From NCBI RefSeq assembly GCF_040412425.1, contig NC_089755.1:50975298-51039297 (forward strand): a DNA stretch of 64,000 bases, written 5' to 3'. The notes under the pieces were generated by a model, which made no database searches, had not been told where the DNA came from, and saw only the letters and a list, made by a program, of their open reading frames with translations. A program made the position numbers and the translations under genes. Shown piece by piece: positions 35,780-47,129 of the stretch; the stretch's first letter is position 1; each line of letters opens with the position of its first letter. Source of the stretch: Macrobrachium rosenbergii (lineage: Eukaryota > Arthropoda > Malacostraca > Decapoda > Palaemonidae).

Positions 35780-36600
35780 CGGATAGTAAGATGTTAGCTA
35801 TCAGTTCATTCTATTCCTAATGCTGCTATATGCTGGGCAATAGAGTAAAAAATGTTTTAAGTTTTCAGCTATTTCTGCACAAAATAAACATTTTGTGTTT
35901 TCCATTTTTAATCTCTTCCTGTCACTTAATTCATGTGTGTCTAATCTAGCCCTATTGATCATCATATTTTTTCCAGTGTTATCATACCAAGATCCTTCTC
36001 CTATGTTTCCATAAAATTTTCCATAGAATTTTAATGTCGAATTATCAGGCGGACAAAGTGTTTTATAAATTATTTTATTTGAAAAAATTATAATTTTCTA
36101 CGAAAATGCAGATGTAATGCACGTAATTTTTCACGTCAGAGATCCCATGAACACCAGGATATACAAAAGTGACTCAAATACTATTTCTTTATCAGTCAAT
36201 TATTCTAAATCATCAATGATCTAGAGCTGAAAATGTGTCCGTACCTGCTATCAGATGACTGAAGAGTGCCGGTCATAGCAAAATATATGAAAATGATCCA
36301 TTTTGGAGCTATAATTAGAGCGCATACTGAGACTTTTTCGTCTGTTAATTACATGTAGTGACAAGAATGTATAGCAAAGTAAGGGATGTTCCGACTCTCA
36401 AAATGAGAGGCAATAGCCTTACCCTATCTGATGCCTTTCCGATCTAAGTATGATAAGACAGAGAGGCCGTAGTTTATCTGGCTGACAATGAAAGTGCTAT
36501 AATTACCAATTTTATCACCTCCACTGTGGGATGAATTCCATTTTCGCTTTACTCTGTTCTTTTCACGTCCACAAGTTAAAATGAAAAGAAAATAAATTTC
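35780..36600. other. Unassigned DNA
   Basis: No credible ORF and no recognised repeat. CpG content rises from here to the right end compared with the left half. Confidence 0.35.
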
Positions 36601-36601
36601 T

Positions 36602-36604
<3 letters not shown>

Positions 36605-36667
<63 letters not shown>
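36605..36667. repeat. (GA)n microsatellite
   Basis: About 31 GA units. Confidence 0.97.
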
Positions 36668-36668
<1 letters not shown>

Positions 36669-36741
36669 TGTTGGCAGGGGGGGAGGGGGATTTCTGCTCC
36701 AACGTGGAATGCCAAGAATTTTATAAAGACAGGGTCTAAGG

Positions 36742-36941
36742 CAGTGGTTCTCATCCTTTTTTGGCACATGCACCCTTTCACCATATGTCAGAATGTCATC
36801 CCCCCACCCCCCGCCCTTCCCAAAACTACCTGCCTCAAAAGGTGCATTCCAAATAATATGCATATAATACTAAAAATCCTTGGTCACAATCCCCCCCAGC
36901 CCCTCTCAAATTCTGAAAATTCCCCTGGTTGAGAACCACTG
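36742..36941. mobile_element. 200 bp hAT-type MITE with 8 bp target duplication
   Basis: The left end CAGTGGTTCTCATCC and the inverted right end CAGTGGTTCTCAACC are nearly identical and have the form typical of hAT superfamily termini. Both sides carry the perfect 8 bp direct repeat gtctaagg (36734-36741 and 36942-36949), the hAT target-site size. The 200 bp interior is C-rich and noncoding, so it depended on a transposase supplied elsewhere. The intact target duplication suggests a fairly young insertion. Confidence 0.93.
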
Positions 36942-37179
36942 GTCTAAGGGGACGAAGATGCAAAACATTTGAGGAAAAGCACCAGAGCAGCAAAGGCATC
37001 GATCGCAAAGTAGCTTTCGGCTGAAAGTTTTGGAAAGTTTGGGAAGGTGCCTTTAAGGGAGTCGGAACTCCACTTCCACTGACTCAAAGGCAGAAACCGC
37101 CAGCGCGAAATTGCTGTGACGATTGATTCTAAAATACAAAATGGCGTCGGGATGGCAAATGTGATTGATGCAGAAGTAA

Positions 37180-37560
37180 AATATGCGCCGAAGTTTCTTC
37201 GGCGCAATCGAGTTTTCTGTACAGCGTATAGTGCTGTATGACACTCTCAGCCACGGCCCATGAAACTCTCAGCCGCGGCCTATGAAACTTCCCCCCCACG
37301 GCCCGGTGGTGGCATGTGTTTTGGCACCTATAGCGGTACCAGACGCACGATTATGGCTAACTTTAACCTTAAATAAATAAAAGCTACTGAGGCTAGAGGG
37401 CTGCAATTTGGTATGTTTGATGATAGGAGGATGGATGATCAACACACCAATTTGCAGCCCTCCAGCCTCAGTAGTTTTTAAGATCTGAGGGCGCTCAGAA
37501 AGTGCGGAGGGACGGATAAATGGCTCTCTCAATAGTTTTCTTTTACAGAAAAATAAAATG
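37180..37560 (+). mobile_element. Foldback MITE, copy 2
   Basis: Starts with the intact hairpin gcgccgaagtttcttcggcg, continues through agttttctgtacagcg, and ends with ttttacagaaaaataaaatg. It keeps the central palindrome of about 90 bp (gaggctagagggctgcaatt and complement). Confidence 0.88.
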
Positions 37561-37705
37561 TAACAAGTTAAAAGGTCAGTAAAAGAATTGGCTTTAGAAA
37601 ATTCTGATTCGAAAACTGAAAAACGAAAACGACATTTTGTTCATGCACTAAGTAAAAATATGAGGCCACGAATCGCAGAAACTATGTATATGCCTATATG
37701 TATAC

Positions 37706-37716
37706 ATATACATATA

Positions 37717-37796
<80 letters not shown>
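37706..37796. repeat. (AT)n microsatellite with variant units
   Basis: An interrupted tatacatatg section leads into about 35 pure AT units. Confidence 0.95.
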
Positions 37797-37799
<3 letters not shown>

Positions 37800-38054
37800 C
37801 TGTCAGGCAGCATAGAAATAGGGGCACGGAGGAGCTTGTCAAACACAAAATTTTTAAATAAAGATCACTGAAAAGAATGGTAGGTTATTGCTGTGAACTC
37901 TCACGTCATAAATCATTTTATCCCAGCATAAAAACAAAATTCAGGAACAGTTTCATAAAATAAGAAAATTAAAGAAAATGTTGAATTCAACTCCACCCTT
38001 TCCACAGAACAGGAAGCTACGATGTGGCATCAAGATTATCTCCTTTAATAATAA

Positions 38055-38056
<2 letters not shown>

Positions 38057-38103
<47 letters not shown>
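38057..38103. repeat. (CT)n microsatellite
   Basis: About 23 CT units. Confidence 0.97.
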
Positions 38104-38108
<5 letters not shown>

Positions 38109-38266
38109 TTGTTGAAAAGACTATATTTTCATGTTTCTGATCTTCTTTTATCCCTTCCACCGGCTTGCGTTGTCCTTTCATGACAAAAAAGAAAGAGACA
38201 TGACGGGTAACTGCTCAAGAAGACAATGCTGTTCTTTGTGAAAATACAAGTTGAACAACAATGGCT

Positions 38267-38735
38267 TTGATAAGCATAGACCAAATTTCGAACGAAATAG
38301 GCCCAAAAATTTATATAGCTCTGGTAAAAATATCTGGAAACTTGATAAAAATATGTATTCAGGTTCCGTAAAAGAAAAAGCCATCTTCTCTACAAGAGAT
38401 CGATGTCCATACTTTTCAATGACCTTGATAAGCATAGACCAAATTTCGTATGAAATAGGCCCAAAAAATTTATATAGCTTCAGTAAAAATATTGTAATCT
38501 TGGTAAAAATATGTATTCAGGTTCAGTAAAAGAAAAAGCCATCTTCACTACGAGAAATCGATGTCAATACTTTTCAGTGACTTTGATAAGCATAGATCAA
38601 ATTTCGCATGGAATAGGCCCAAAAATTGAAATAACTTCGGTAAAAATATATGGAAACTTGATAAAATTATACACTAAGGATCAGAAAAAGAAAATCCATC
38701 TTCCCTGCAAGAGATCGACGTCAATACTGTTGGAT
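38267..38735. repeat. Three-unit 158 bp tandem repeat
   Basis: The phrase ttgataagcatagaccaaat starts units at 38267, 38425 and 38583, exactly 158 bp apart. Units share blocks such as gaaataggcccaaaaa and gtaaaagaaaaagccatctt. The third unit is the most diverged. Plus-strand frames through the array are not protein-like. Confidence 0.9.
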
Positions 38736-39215
38736 GAATCATTCGTCATCTATCTGCTGGAGTAGGGGTGAAATGTTCACAGCTTTAAAACCCTGTAAGA
38801 CGTTCGCCATTCACCTCAGTCTCGTACGCATCCTCTTCCTTCTATAACTAAGTCTATTTCAGTGCACTATTGAATCCGTTAGCAAATGTATCTGGATAGT
38901 TTATTTCAACATTTAAAGTAATCTGACCTTGTAAATGCTTAATTGTTTAAGAGGTATCTTTTAACTTAGAAAATTGGGTCAATCCTTCTCCCATCAAGTA
39001 CGCATCAGGTTACGGGACCATCGACCCGTGCCCCCATAACTGACGCTGGCTATAAAAGGTTATAAATTGTGAATTCAGAAATCCACTGCAAAGTGATTCC
39101 GCAATGGATGTAACCTGTTGGTGGAAACTCTGATGACTTATGCATTCACCAATTACCCTTTACATATCCTGCCTGTCTGTGTGTCTGTCTGTCAGTGTCT
39201 CTCTATTATGATGAT

Positions 39216-39312
39216 GTTTGATCTGCTACCTTTCTCTCATGCTTTCATGTCCAATATGCAGTGTCATCTTTCTCCCTCCTCCGTCCATATTTGTTTTAAA
39301 TTCCCCGCCCCC

Positions 39313-39367
<55 letters not shown>

Positions 39368-39454
39368 GATGTCGTTTAATCTGCTATCTTTCTCTCAGGC
39401 TTTCATGTCCAACATGTTGCTTTATCATTCTTCCTCCTCCGTCCTTATTTGTTA

Positions 39455-39497
<43 letters not shown>
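39216..39497. repeat. Two-unit higher-order repeat ending in (CT)n
   Basis: Units starting at 39216 and 39374 (158 bp apart) each contain atctgct...ctttctctca...gctttcatgtccaa, then cctcctccgtcc, and end in a CT microsatellite (39315-39361 and 39458-39497). The microsatellite is part of the duplicated unit. Confidence 0.85.
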
Positions 39498-39498
<1 letters not shown>

Positions 39499-39681
39499 GG
39501 ACCGAAATCAATTTTCTTCGGCAATCTAGGCACCCCCTGTAAACCCTCTTGCTGACCCCAGGTTGAAATTCCATTGTTTAAAAGATCCCAGAATAGGCGT
39601 CTGTTCCCCAGTCCCATAGATTTTGCCTTTGATTTTATTTGGCATGTTGCTTAAAGAAAGGTGATCCCATTTTCGATTCAC

Positions 39682-39683
<2 letters not shown>

Positions 39684-39744
<61 letters not shown>

Positions 39745-39878
39745 AATATTCTATGCGTAGTTCAGTCCTTTACAGAAATGTTCACTTCTAAAATTCAATT
39801 TAGCGCATTCATCTGATGTTAATCTAATTACTTTACATATTTCTTCACTTGAAATGAGACTCAACTGTTCTAATTTAC

Positions 39879-39954
<76 letters not shown>

Positions 39955-40104
39955 AATATTCCATATGTGTATAAAACCGGTGGCCACGATAAAACCCTCC
40001 CTGAAATGATTTCTGAAATTTAATGTAGCGCATTCATCTTATGCTAACTGAATTACTTAACATCTTTTTTTACTTTAAATGAGATTCAGCATATTCTAAT
40101 TTGC

Positions 40105-40169
<65 letters not shown>
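39684..40169. repeat. Higher-order repeat with (GA)n tracts
   Basis: GA tracts at 39684-39742, 39882-39952 and 40108-40169 alternate with related spacers that share agtaaatattc, tagcgcattcatct and gaaatgaga-like blocks. The gcgcattcatct landmarks are 225 bp apart (39803 and 40028). Confidence 0.85.
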
Positions 40170-40172
<3 letters not shown>

Positions 40173-40383
40173 TTCCATATCCCCTCCTGTTTTTCAATTC
40201 GACCCTTTTTTGCTAAGTTTAGCACTTTGAGCTCGGAGCAATAGCAGCAGCAGGAGAGGAAGCGAAAGCTGACGTGGTCGGTGCATTCGGTTAAAGCTGA
40301 GACACCCTTTGATGAACTCCGCTCACCTAGTTTCCTCACCCCCCTGTTCCGAATGACTAGAACGACCGAGTTCCCGTCCCTAG

Positions 40384-40432
40384 GAGGAGGAGGAGGAGGA
40401 GGGAAAGGTGGTGGTGGTGGTGGAGGAGAGAC
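40384..40432. repeat. GGA/GGT trinucleotide tract
   Basis: Runs of about seven GGA-type and five GGT units. The frames through it are simple-sequence artefacts. Confidence 0.9.
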
Positions 40433-40439
40433 GCGATTT

Positions 40440-41160
40440 TTGACGCTTTTCCGAAGACCTTCCACTCGACAGGATTAGGCGTTTTTCCGCCCCAAGGAGT
40501 GTTCAGGCGATAGGGAGGAGGCAAACGCTTCCTTTGTCCTTGCACTGTCGCGTTCATATTCATTATTGTAGATAATTACCTCCTTTAACTAAGCTGGGGG
40601 GAGGTAATTTGTAATTCATTTTTAGCCGTGTCTGTGCGTGTCTGCTTGTGTAGAAAACATATAATGAGAACGAACGCACGGATTTTGATGAAACTCCTTG
40701 AAAACATTTATTAGGCTTCTACACATGATGAACTTCTGGTGAATTGCAGGTGAAAATTTGACGAGCTGTTGCCATGGAAACCACATCACTCATTATACGA
40801 GAAGGTATATTCGTTGTCTAACTTCATACCTAGTCTTTGTTCAATGCTGCGTTGCACGATGGCAGATATATGTTCTCTGCTGAGTGCTCTTTTATTTAGA
40901 TTTTTGTTCAGTGGATTAGGTTTGTTTTAAAGATATTTAAATGCGAAATTGGCCTTTCTTGCAATTTCGTGTTTTCGGCATTGTTTATTTGGTACAACCT
41001 ACGAGGAATCTTTGTAATTAACCGATTTTATTAATGCCTGTGTAACTGACCGACGAGAAATTAAACGATATTGAAAATATCAGGTGTTAACTGTTATGTC
41101 AAATTACTGAACATTTTCTGGAATATATATGTTACACCTTTCAAACCTTTTACTGTCAAT
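40440..41160. other. Unassigned DNA
   Basis: A block near 40600-40700 with ggggggaggtaattt and gattttgatgaaactccttg resembles a widespread invertebrate repeat, but the assignment is weak. No ORF is supported. Confidence 0.3.
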
Positions 41161-41164
41161 TTCC

Positions 41165-41240
41165 GTTTCAGAGCTGTGTGACCTCATAGGTCCCAGTGCT
41201 TGGCATTTGGCCTAAGTTCTATATTCAATTTAATTTAATT
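41165..41240 (-). mobile_element. Family C element, short fragment
   Basis: gacctcataggtcccagtgc and tggcatttggcctaagttct match the 5' part of the family (minus orientation). The rest is missing. Confidence 0.7.
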
Positions 41241-41556
41241 TTTGGTACCTTAGCGCCGACTTAAAGTTCCCAGTCACCAGTCTGTATTTCCCAATTCCGT
41301 ATTCTGCAAAGCTGTCTTGTTAATATACGAGGACTCATTCCAGTTTAGTCATTTCTACAGTGAATGCGTCATATCCGGTGTTTTTCATCTCACGAGTTTC
41401 TGTATTTTTGGTGGAATTTACTCTGATAGGATTACTGATGTCAATAGAATTAATTTTGTATCTAGCGGTTCAATCATACACCCTCACACTGTACAATAAT
41501 TTGGTACAATATTCTCGATTCTCCCTCGGTCATCAAAAGGATACATGTTAGCCAAT

Positions 41557-41559
<3 letters not shown>

Positions 41560-41616
<57 letters not shown>

Positions 41617-41617
41617 G
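41560..41617. repeat. (GA)n microsatellite
   Basis: About 29 GA units with one AA interruption. Confidence 0.95.
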
Positions 41618-41964
41618 AAAAGGGCGATGGATAAAGGACTAATGCAAGAGCAGAGATGGATCATTTCCAAATATAAGTCAATAAAATTTACGGTTTAATG
41701 GCCTATTACAAGTGTCTGTATTGCAAGCGTTAATGGGTCACACTGAGGGTAGGGAGCCAATAGACTGTGTGAGTGAGTCCTTGCTGACGTTTCTTCAACA
41801 TACACATCCTCTCTCTCTCTCTCTCTCTCATAATATATAGTTGACAAACTGCAGTCATAATTACGACAGTTATCGACACCGAAATAATAACACTGTAATT
41901 ATGATAAGGATAACAGCACTCGTATAGTTTATCCCTAGAGCATTATTAAACAAGTGTAAAGAGC

Positions 41965-42362
41965 GCCGAAGTTTTTTCGGCGCAATCGAGTTTTCTGTAC
42001 AGTATAATCAAGGCCATCGAAAATAGATCTGTCTTTCAGTGGTCTTGGTTTAATGCTGTATGAACAGCGGCCCATGAAACTTTAACTATGGAACGGTGGT
42101 GGCCTATCCTATACAGTTGCCAGAAGCACGATTATGGGTAAGTTTAGCCTTGGATAAAATAAAAACTACTGAGGCTAGAGGGCTGGAATTTGGTATGTTT
42201 GATGATTGGAGGGTGGATGATCAACATGCCAATTTGCAGCCCTCTAGCCTCAGTATTTTTTAAGATCTGGGGGCGGACAGAAAAAGTGCGGACAGAATAA
42301 AGTGCGGACGGACAGACAAAGCCGGCACAATAGTTTTTTTTTTTTACAGAAAACTAAAACCG
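41965..42362 (+). mobile_element. Foldback MITE, copy 3
   Basis: Begins gcgccgaagttttttcggcg, contains agttttctgtacag, an additional segment with atagatctgtctttcagtgg, the central palindrome, and ends ttacagaaaactaaaacc. Copy 4 follows 90 bp away in the opposite orientation. Confidence 0.88.
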
Positions 42363-42451
42363 TATAATTTCAAATCTGATGACAATATCGATGAGTATTT
42401 TCAAGAGAACGTTACAAAAATTGAAAGACGCTAAAACAAAGACTCCCTCAG

Positions 42452-42768
42452 ATCGCAAAACCTCCTGAGGCTAGAGGGCTGCAAATTGGTATGTTGATCA
42501 TCCACCCTCCAATCATCAAACATACCAAATTGCAGCCCTCTAACCTCATTAGTTTTTATTTTATTTAAGGTTAAAGTTAGCCATAATGGTGCGTCTGGCA
42601 ACGATATAGGACAGGCCACCACCAGGCGGTGGTTAAAGTGTCATGGGCTGCGGCTCATACAGCATTATACCGAGACCACCGAAAAATAGATCTATTTTCG
42701 GTGGCCTTGATTGTGAGCTGTAGCGGCTGTACAGAAAACTCGATTGCGCCGAAGAGACCGGCGCATTT
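42452..42768 (-). mobile_element. Foldback MITE, copy 4 (inverted)
   Basis: Reverse orientation of the same family: central palindrome at 42460-42550, then ccaccgaaaaatagatctat, ctgtacagaaaactcgattg and gcgccgaagagaccggcgca. With copy 3 it makes a large inverted repeat of about 800 bp. Confidence 0.88.
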
Positions 42769-42779
42769 TTTACTTGTTT

Positions 42780-44570
42780 CTATCTGTCATTTAATATTCC
42801 ATCTCCTCTTTCATAACAGAGACTTCGATTTGTACAAACTCGTTTCAAGAGTAATTCTGCGTGTTCCTAACTTTCTGAGTTCATTTAATTGCTTTATGTT
42901 GGGTTTGAATGTTCAAGACAATTCTGTGTGTTGCGTTTGATAAATTCATTTCTCGGTATTCCTGAGCTGCATAAATGTAAATATGTGTATATCTCTGTTT
43001 CATAAATATGATTCTGCGTGTAATTCTGAATTTGATAAAGGTAACGCCTCGTATTTCAACTGTACGTTCATCTCCTATACCCTCTCGATGACTTTCCAGC
43101 TGCGCGCAAGAGCGTTCATTAGCGTCGCGAATTTTCCCGACATAAAAACGATTGAACTGTTTCATAATTGATTGGGGTTAATTTCCTGAGAGAACAGACG
43201 CTTCCATTTGGCGCTACCGCTGCTGTTGCAAGTGGGAACTGCCCTTTGTTCCCACTGCAATGGAATTCCCATAATTGGGAATATCACTGTGTTAACGTTA
43301 AACTGTTATGATGGGTAAAGCGTCTATTGAAAACTGAATATTTGCTTGAGAATTTGTATTTTTTTTTTTTTATAGAATGTCCCTCCGTGAATTATGGCAA
43401 TGTTCCTAAAATGAAAATATGATCTGTTTACCACGAGAAAATGCCATTTATATAGAAAGGGTTCTCGCTTAAAATAATGATAAGAGTATTTAGCAAAATA
43501 GACGCCCTTTTTTGAACATGGAATATGTAATTAGCATTAATGATATGCATTTTTTACTGTAACAATATACCATTAGTTGAGAAATGAACGTATATCCTTA
43601 TAATTGAAAAATTAACATATTCTTGAAAATATCCATTTATTTATTTTTTTTTATCAAACGGAAATATTGACATATGGATACGTCTTTGTTGCTTTGGAAG
43701 AGTCCAGAGATCCACGGCAGACCTCTCTTTCTATTTCCAACGTTTATGGAATTCCTGGAAGCAAGCAGTGCTGGCATAAGCTAACACAAGCAACCAACCG
43801 ACTTTTTGAATGAGGGAAAGAATTGCTCAATAATCAGATGACTGTTAATTAGCAATTGACTTTTCGGGTGCGATGTTTTCTGTTTGTTTCTTCCTGTGTG
43901 TTCCCTTATTCCACTTAGCTGTTCAGCTTCTCCAACGTGATGCCTCGCCCACATATCCATATTAGAAGAGTGACTCTTTTGTTGTGAAAAGTTATGAAAA
44001 AAATAAGGTACCCGTCCAGGCAAAAACGATGACAATATTTCAGTAATTCTTTTAGTTGCATTTTACCTATGATTTACCAAGTACATCGATTAATCTGCAT
44101 TTGAAATTTTCTATTTGTTCATTACTCGTCATCTCTCGTGCTGCTGTCAACAATGTTATACAAAGTCGCTACACCGTCAAAATTCCTATCCTTTCACACG
44201 TTACATCAAGTCTAGCACGTCTTGAGCGGTTACATTTTTTTCGTATCGTAACAGCCTAATCCTTTTCTTTGCCCCATCTCCTTGCATTATCAGAAATCGC
44301 ATCATTATCAGTCTTAACCTTGTCGATAAACTCCCAGTTTCCACGATGTGTGTGTCAAAGATCTTTTCCCTATCATAAATGTAAGGACGCCTCTTTGAGA
44401 CATCGCCTTCTTGGAACCTTTCCTCCGGCGCCTCAGTCAGGAAATAATTGCCCATCGGATCCTTATTGATTCTTGTAGATTCCCCACCCGTCTCTCAGAG
44501 TTCTGGATAACGGCAGGACTAGAATGAAAATGCTGACCCCCTCATTTATTTCTTTTTCTTACAGCCTTCT
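42780..44570. other. Unassigned DNA
   Basis: No supported gene. Short frames here have no family resemblance. Confidence 0.35.
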
Positions 44571-44580
44571 GTATATCTTT

Positions 44581-44582
<2 letters not shown>

Positions 44583-44651
<69 letters not shown>

Positions 44652-44676
44652 CATACGTATATATATATATATATAT
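44583..44676. repeat. Compound (CA)n(TA)n microsatellite
   Basis: A CA tract (44583-44619) runs into a TA tract, then acatacatacg and a second TA tract. Confidence 0.95.
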
Positions 44677-44892
44677 TTATGGGGTAATAGCCTATGTATG
44701 CTTCCATGTGAATATGAATGCTTATGTTGAGACAGAAATGTACTACATGTACGTACAGTACATTCCAATAATCATCTACCATGGGTTTTCTGAGATTTTT
44801 TTCGTTGTCAGTCGTCTTTCTTATAAAGCATATCCTCTTTCTCCTTTATTTCCAGCCGCTCTTCTTCACCTTTTTAACAGATTGCTCAGGCT

Positions 44893-44898
<6 letters not shown>

Positions 44899-44952
<54 letters not shown>
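44899..44952. repeat. (GA)n microsatellite
   Basis: About 26 GA units. Confidence 0.96.
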
Positions 44953-44954
<2 letters not shown>

Positions 44955-44959
44955 ATTAA

Positions 44960-46330
44960 CTGCGTACTTGGCAAGCAGCGAAAACGATGAGAAGCCCCAC
45001 AAGTGCAGCGTTCGATAACGTTACAATTGTTTAGACTTTGGCTTTGCGTACGATTAGCTCATTAAACAGTTGGCTCATTAAAGTATGTTGTATGCACGTC
45101 TAGTTTCATTATATATGACTGTAAGTCCTAAAATAAACTTCTCTTCATGTCCAATAATTTTACAATGCGAAAATATTTGTTTGGTTAGTAACAAAGTAAT
45201 GAACCACATCCACAAAAGCGAATGTTTGTGCAAAAACCTCAAATCCTTCCACAATCGATTCAGATATAAATAACGTAACTCTTTTAGTTCTCTCTGCTTG
45301 CAAGTTTCAACATTTCATCTCTTCCTAAAATTACCATCTGATTGAAAACAATGACATTTTCAGCGAGCCCGTCAAAGGTGAGAGGTAGAAAAGCGTCAGT
45401 GACCTGGAATAATGAACACAAATGGTGCGGGGAAAGCTTTCGCGGAAATGGCGGCATTGAAATGTAAGCCTAGTACTTCCTCCTGGGGGTCTGTACCGCC
45501 CGAACAACAGGTGCCAGATGGGAGAGTAAGGAGGCAACTTTAATTTAACTTGAAAGGCCAATTGCTTAAAAAGAAACTCGTTTCAGGTGAAATAAGAGGG
45601 CAGAATGAGGTAGGACCATTCATACTATTACTCTAATAGGAATGAGGAGGGGGAACAAGAACGCAGCATATTTTTTCATCTTCGAACTCGAGTGCTAAAA
45701 TCGGCTCCAGTGGGTAGTTAATTTTCTGTGTAATATTTCAATCTACCACTATATTATCCGCGAGAGAAAAAGGTTGGAAATGGCAAATCCGTCACCCGAG
45801 AACGTTATATAACATACGGAAGTCTGGATCAGGGTACCTGATTCTGCACAGGGCCCGGTAAGTGCTAAAGTGTGGCTGGATGCCGACGAGTCTAATACTC
45901 TAAACATAGGGCCCATTAGCCGAAGAGCATCAGTATGGTTAGACACCAGAAAAAATTTTGAACACGAATTTTACTTTACTATATCAAGATTATCCTGCTC
46001 ATAATACTAATTCTGGTTTATAATACTACCCCTATGCTATATAGGCAGAATGAAATTGTAGCAGATGTGCATTTTCCCGCGCATTTCGGTTGAACACGTC
46101 GGTGAGACGAATTCGGATATTCGGCAATTTCAGCATGTGTGGTATTAAGCTGTATATTTTTCCTCATTCTTCTATGTCTTGACGTCGCTAGTTAACGTAC
46201 GGGAAGACGGACAAAAATAGGATAAACCACACATAAACGCTCACATGCTCATCAATTAAATCCTGGTTTCATAATTTTGTAGTACATGATATTGTCTTAT
46301 TAAATGAACGTTCAAAGGGTATGGAAAGAC
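44960..46330. other. Unassigned DNA
   Basis: Mixed composition with no supported gene or repeat. Confidence 0.35.
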
Positions 46331-46337
46331 GCATATT

Positions 46338-47126
46338 ATGGTACTGACGAAAGCAGTAGTCGAAAACAATGCGTTTTTTTTTACACTGCCCCACAGAATG
46401 ATCTGTAGTCGACATACTGAGCAGCATGCGTTTGCAGGTATACCAGACTTGAGTTACACCTGGGAGGAAAAAGCTATTCCCGCTGGTACAGTTCTCGGAT
46501 TCCGGGTGATAGCCTCAACAACAAGCAGCAAAACTCTTTGGCACGGTGCTTTCCTCCATTGTGTTCCTGTTTCCCGCCCTTATTTTAAAGTTCTGAGCCA
46601 GATCGCGCTCGTTGGCGACCCTAGTGAGGACGGAACGGAGTCTGACAGTCTACTCTTCAGTCTCGCTGACCTCAGTGTGGCATAAGGGACGGGTGAGGTG
46701 GTACGTGGTTCCTGCACTCTTGGATACGCCTTCGCCCTCGCTCGCTCCCACGTGGGTACGCCCAACCATCTTGCCGACAGGATCAGCCCATACTCTCTGT
46801 GGAACCCGATGGTAGACAACTCGCCCAGGATGTCGGATTACCGAAACATTGTGGAGACCTCCCTTCGTCTTCAGTACTATTGCCCCTGTAACAGTGAATG
46901 TATATGAGAGATAGACGGGTCTTTCATAGCTGTGGGAATAGGCCTAGCTTTGGTCTGAGTGTTGCGAGTGTTTTTTTTTTTTATGTCTTTCCTTCTTAAC
47001 CGAGTGAGCGGATCTTGCGTGTTGAATTTTTATGAGCAGTAACGCCGTGCTCGTATTATCGCGACAGGAGATTAATGAAGAAATGTAATTTGAGAGAGAA
47101 ATTCTGAAGTTTACATCAGTATTCAA
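46338..47126 (+). other. CpG-richer block with open frame, possible first exon/promoter
   Basis: A 115-codon plus-strand frame (46338-46685) and a GC- and CpG-rich stretch to about 46900 stand out from AT-rich flanks. A strong donor sequence, CAAG|GTACGT, occurs at about 47126. The frame has no recognised domain and no homologue that I can name. It could be the promoter and noncoding first exon of a gene lying to the right, or chance. Confidence 0.25.
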
Positions 47127-47129
47127 GGT

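Noticed and set aside
38251..38765. Repeated ~90-codon plus-strand frames as a repeat protein
   Set aside because: They follow the 158 bp tandem repeat, are broken between units and have no start or splice context.
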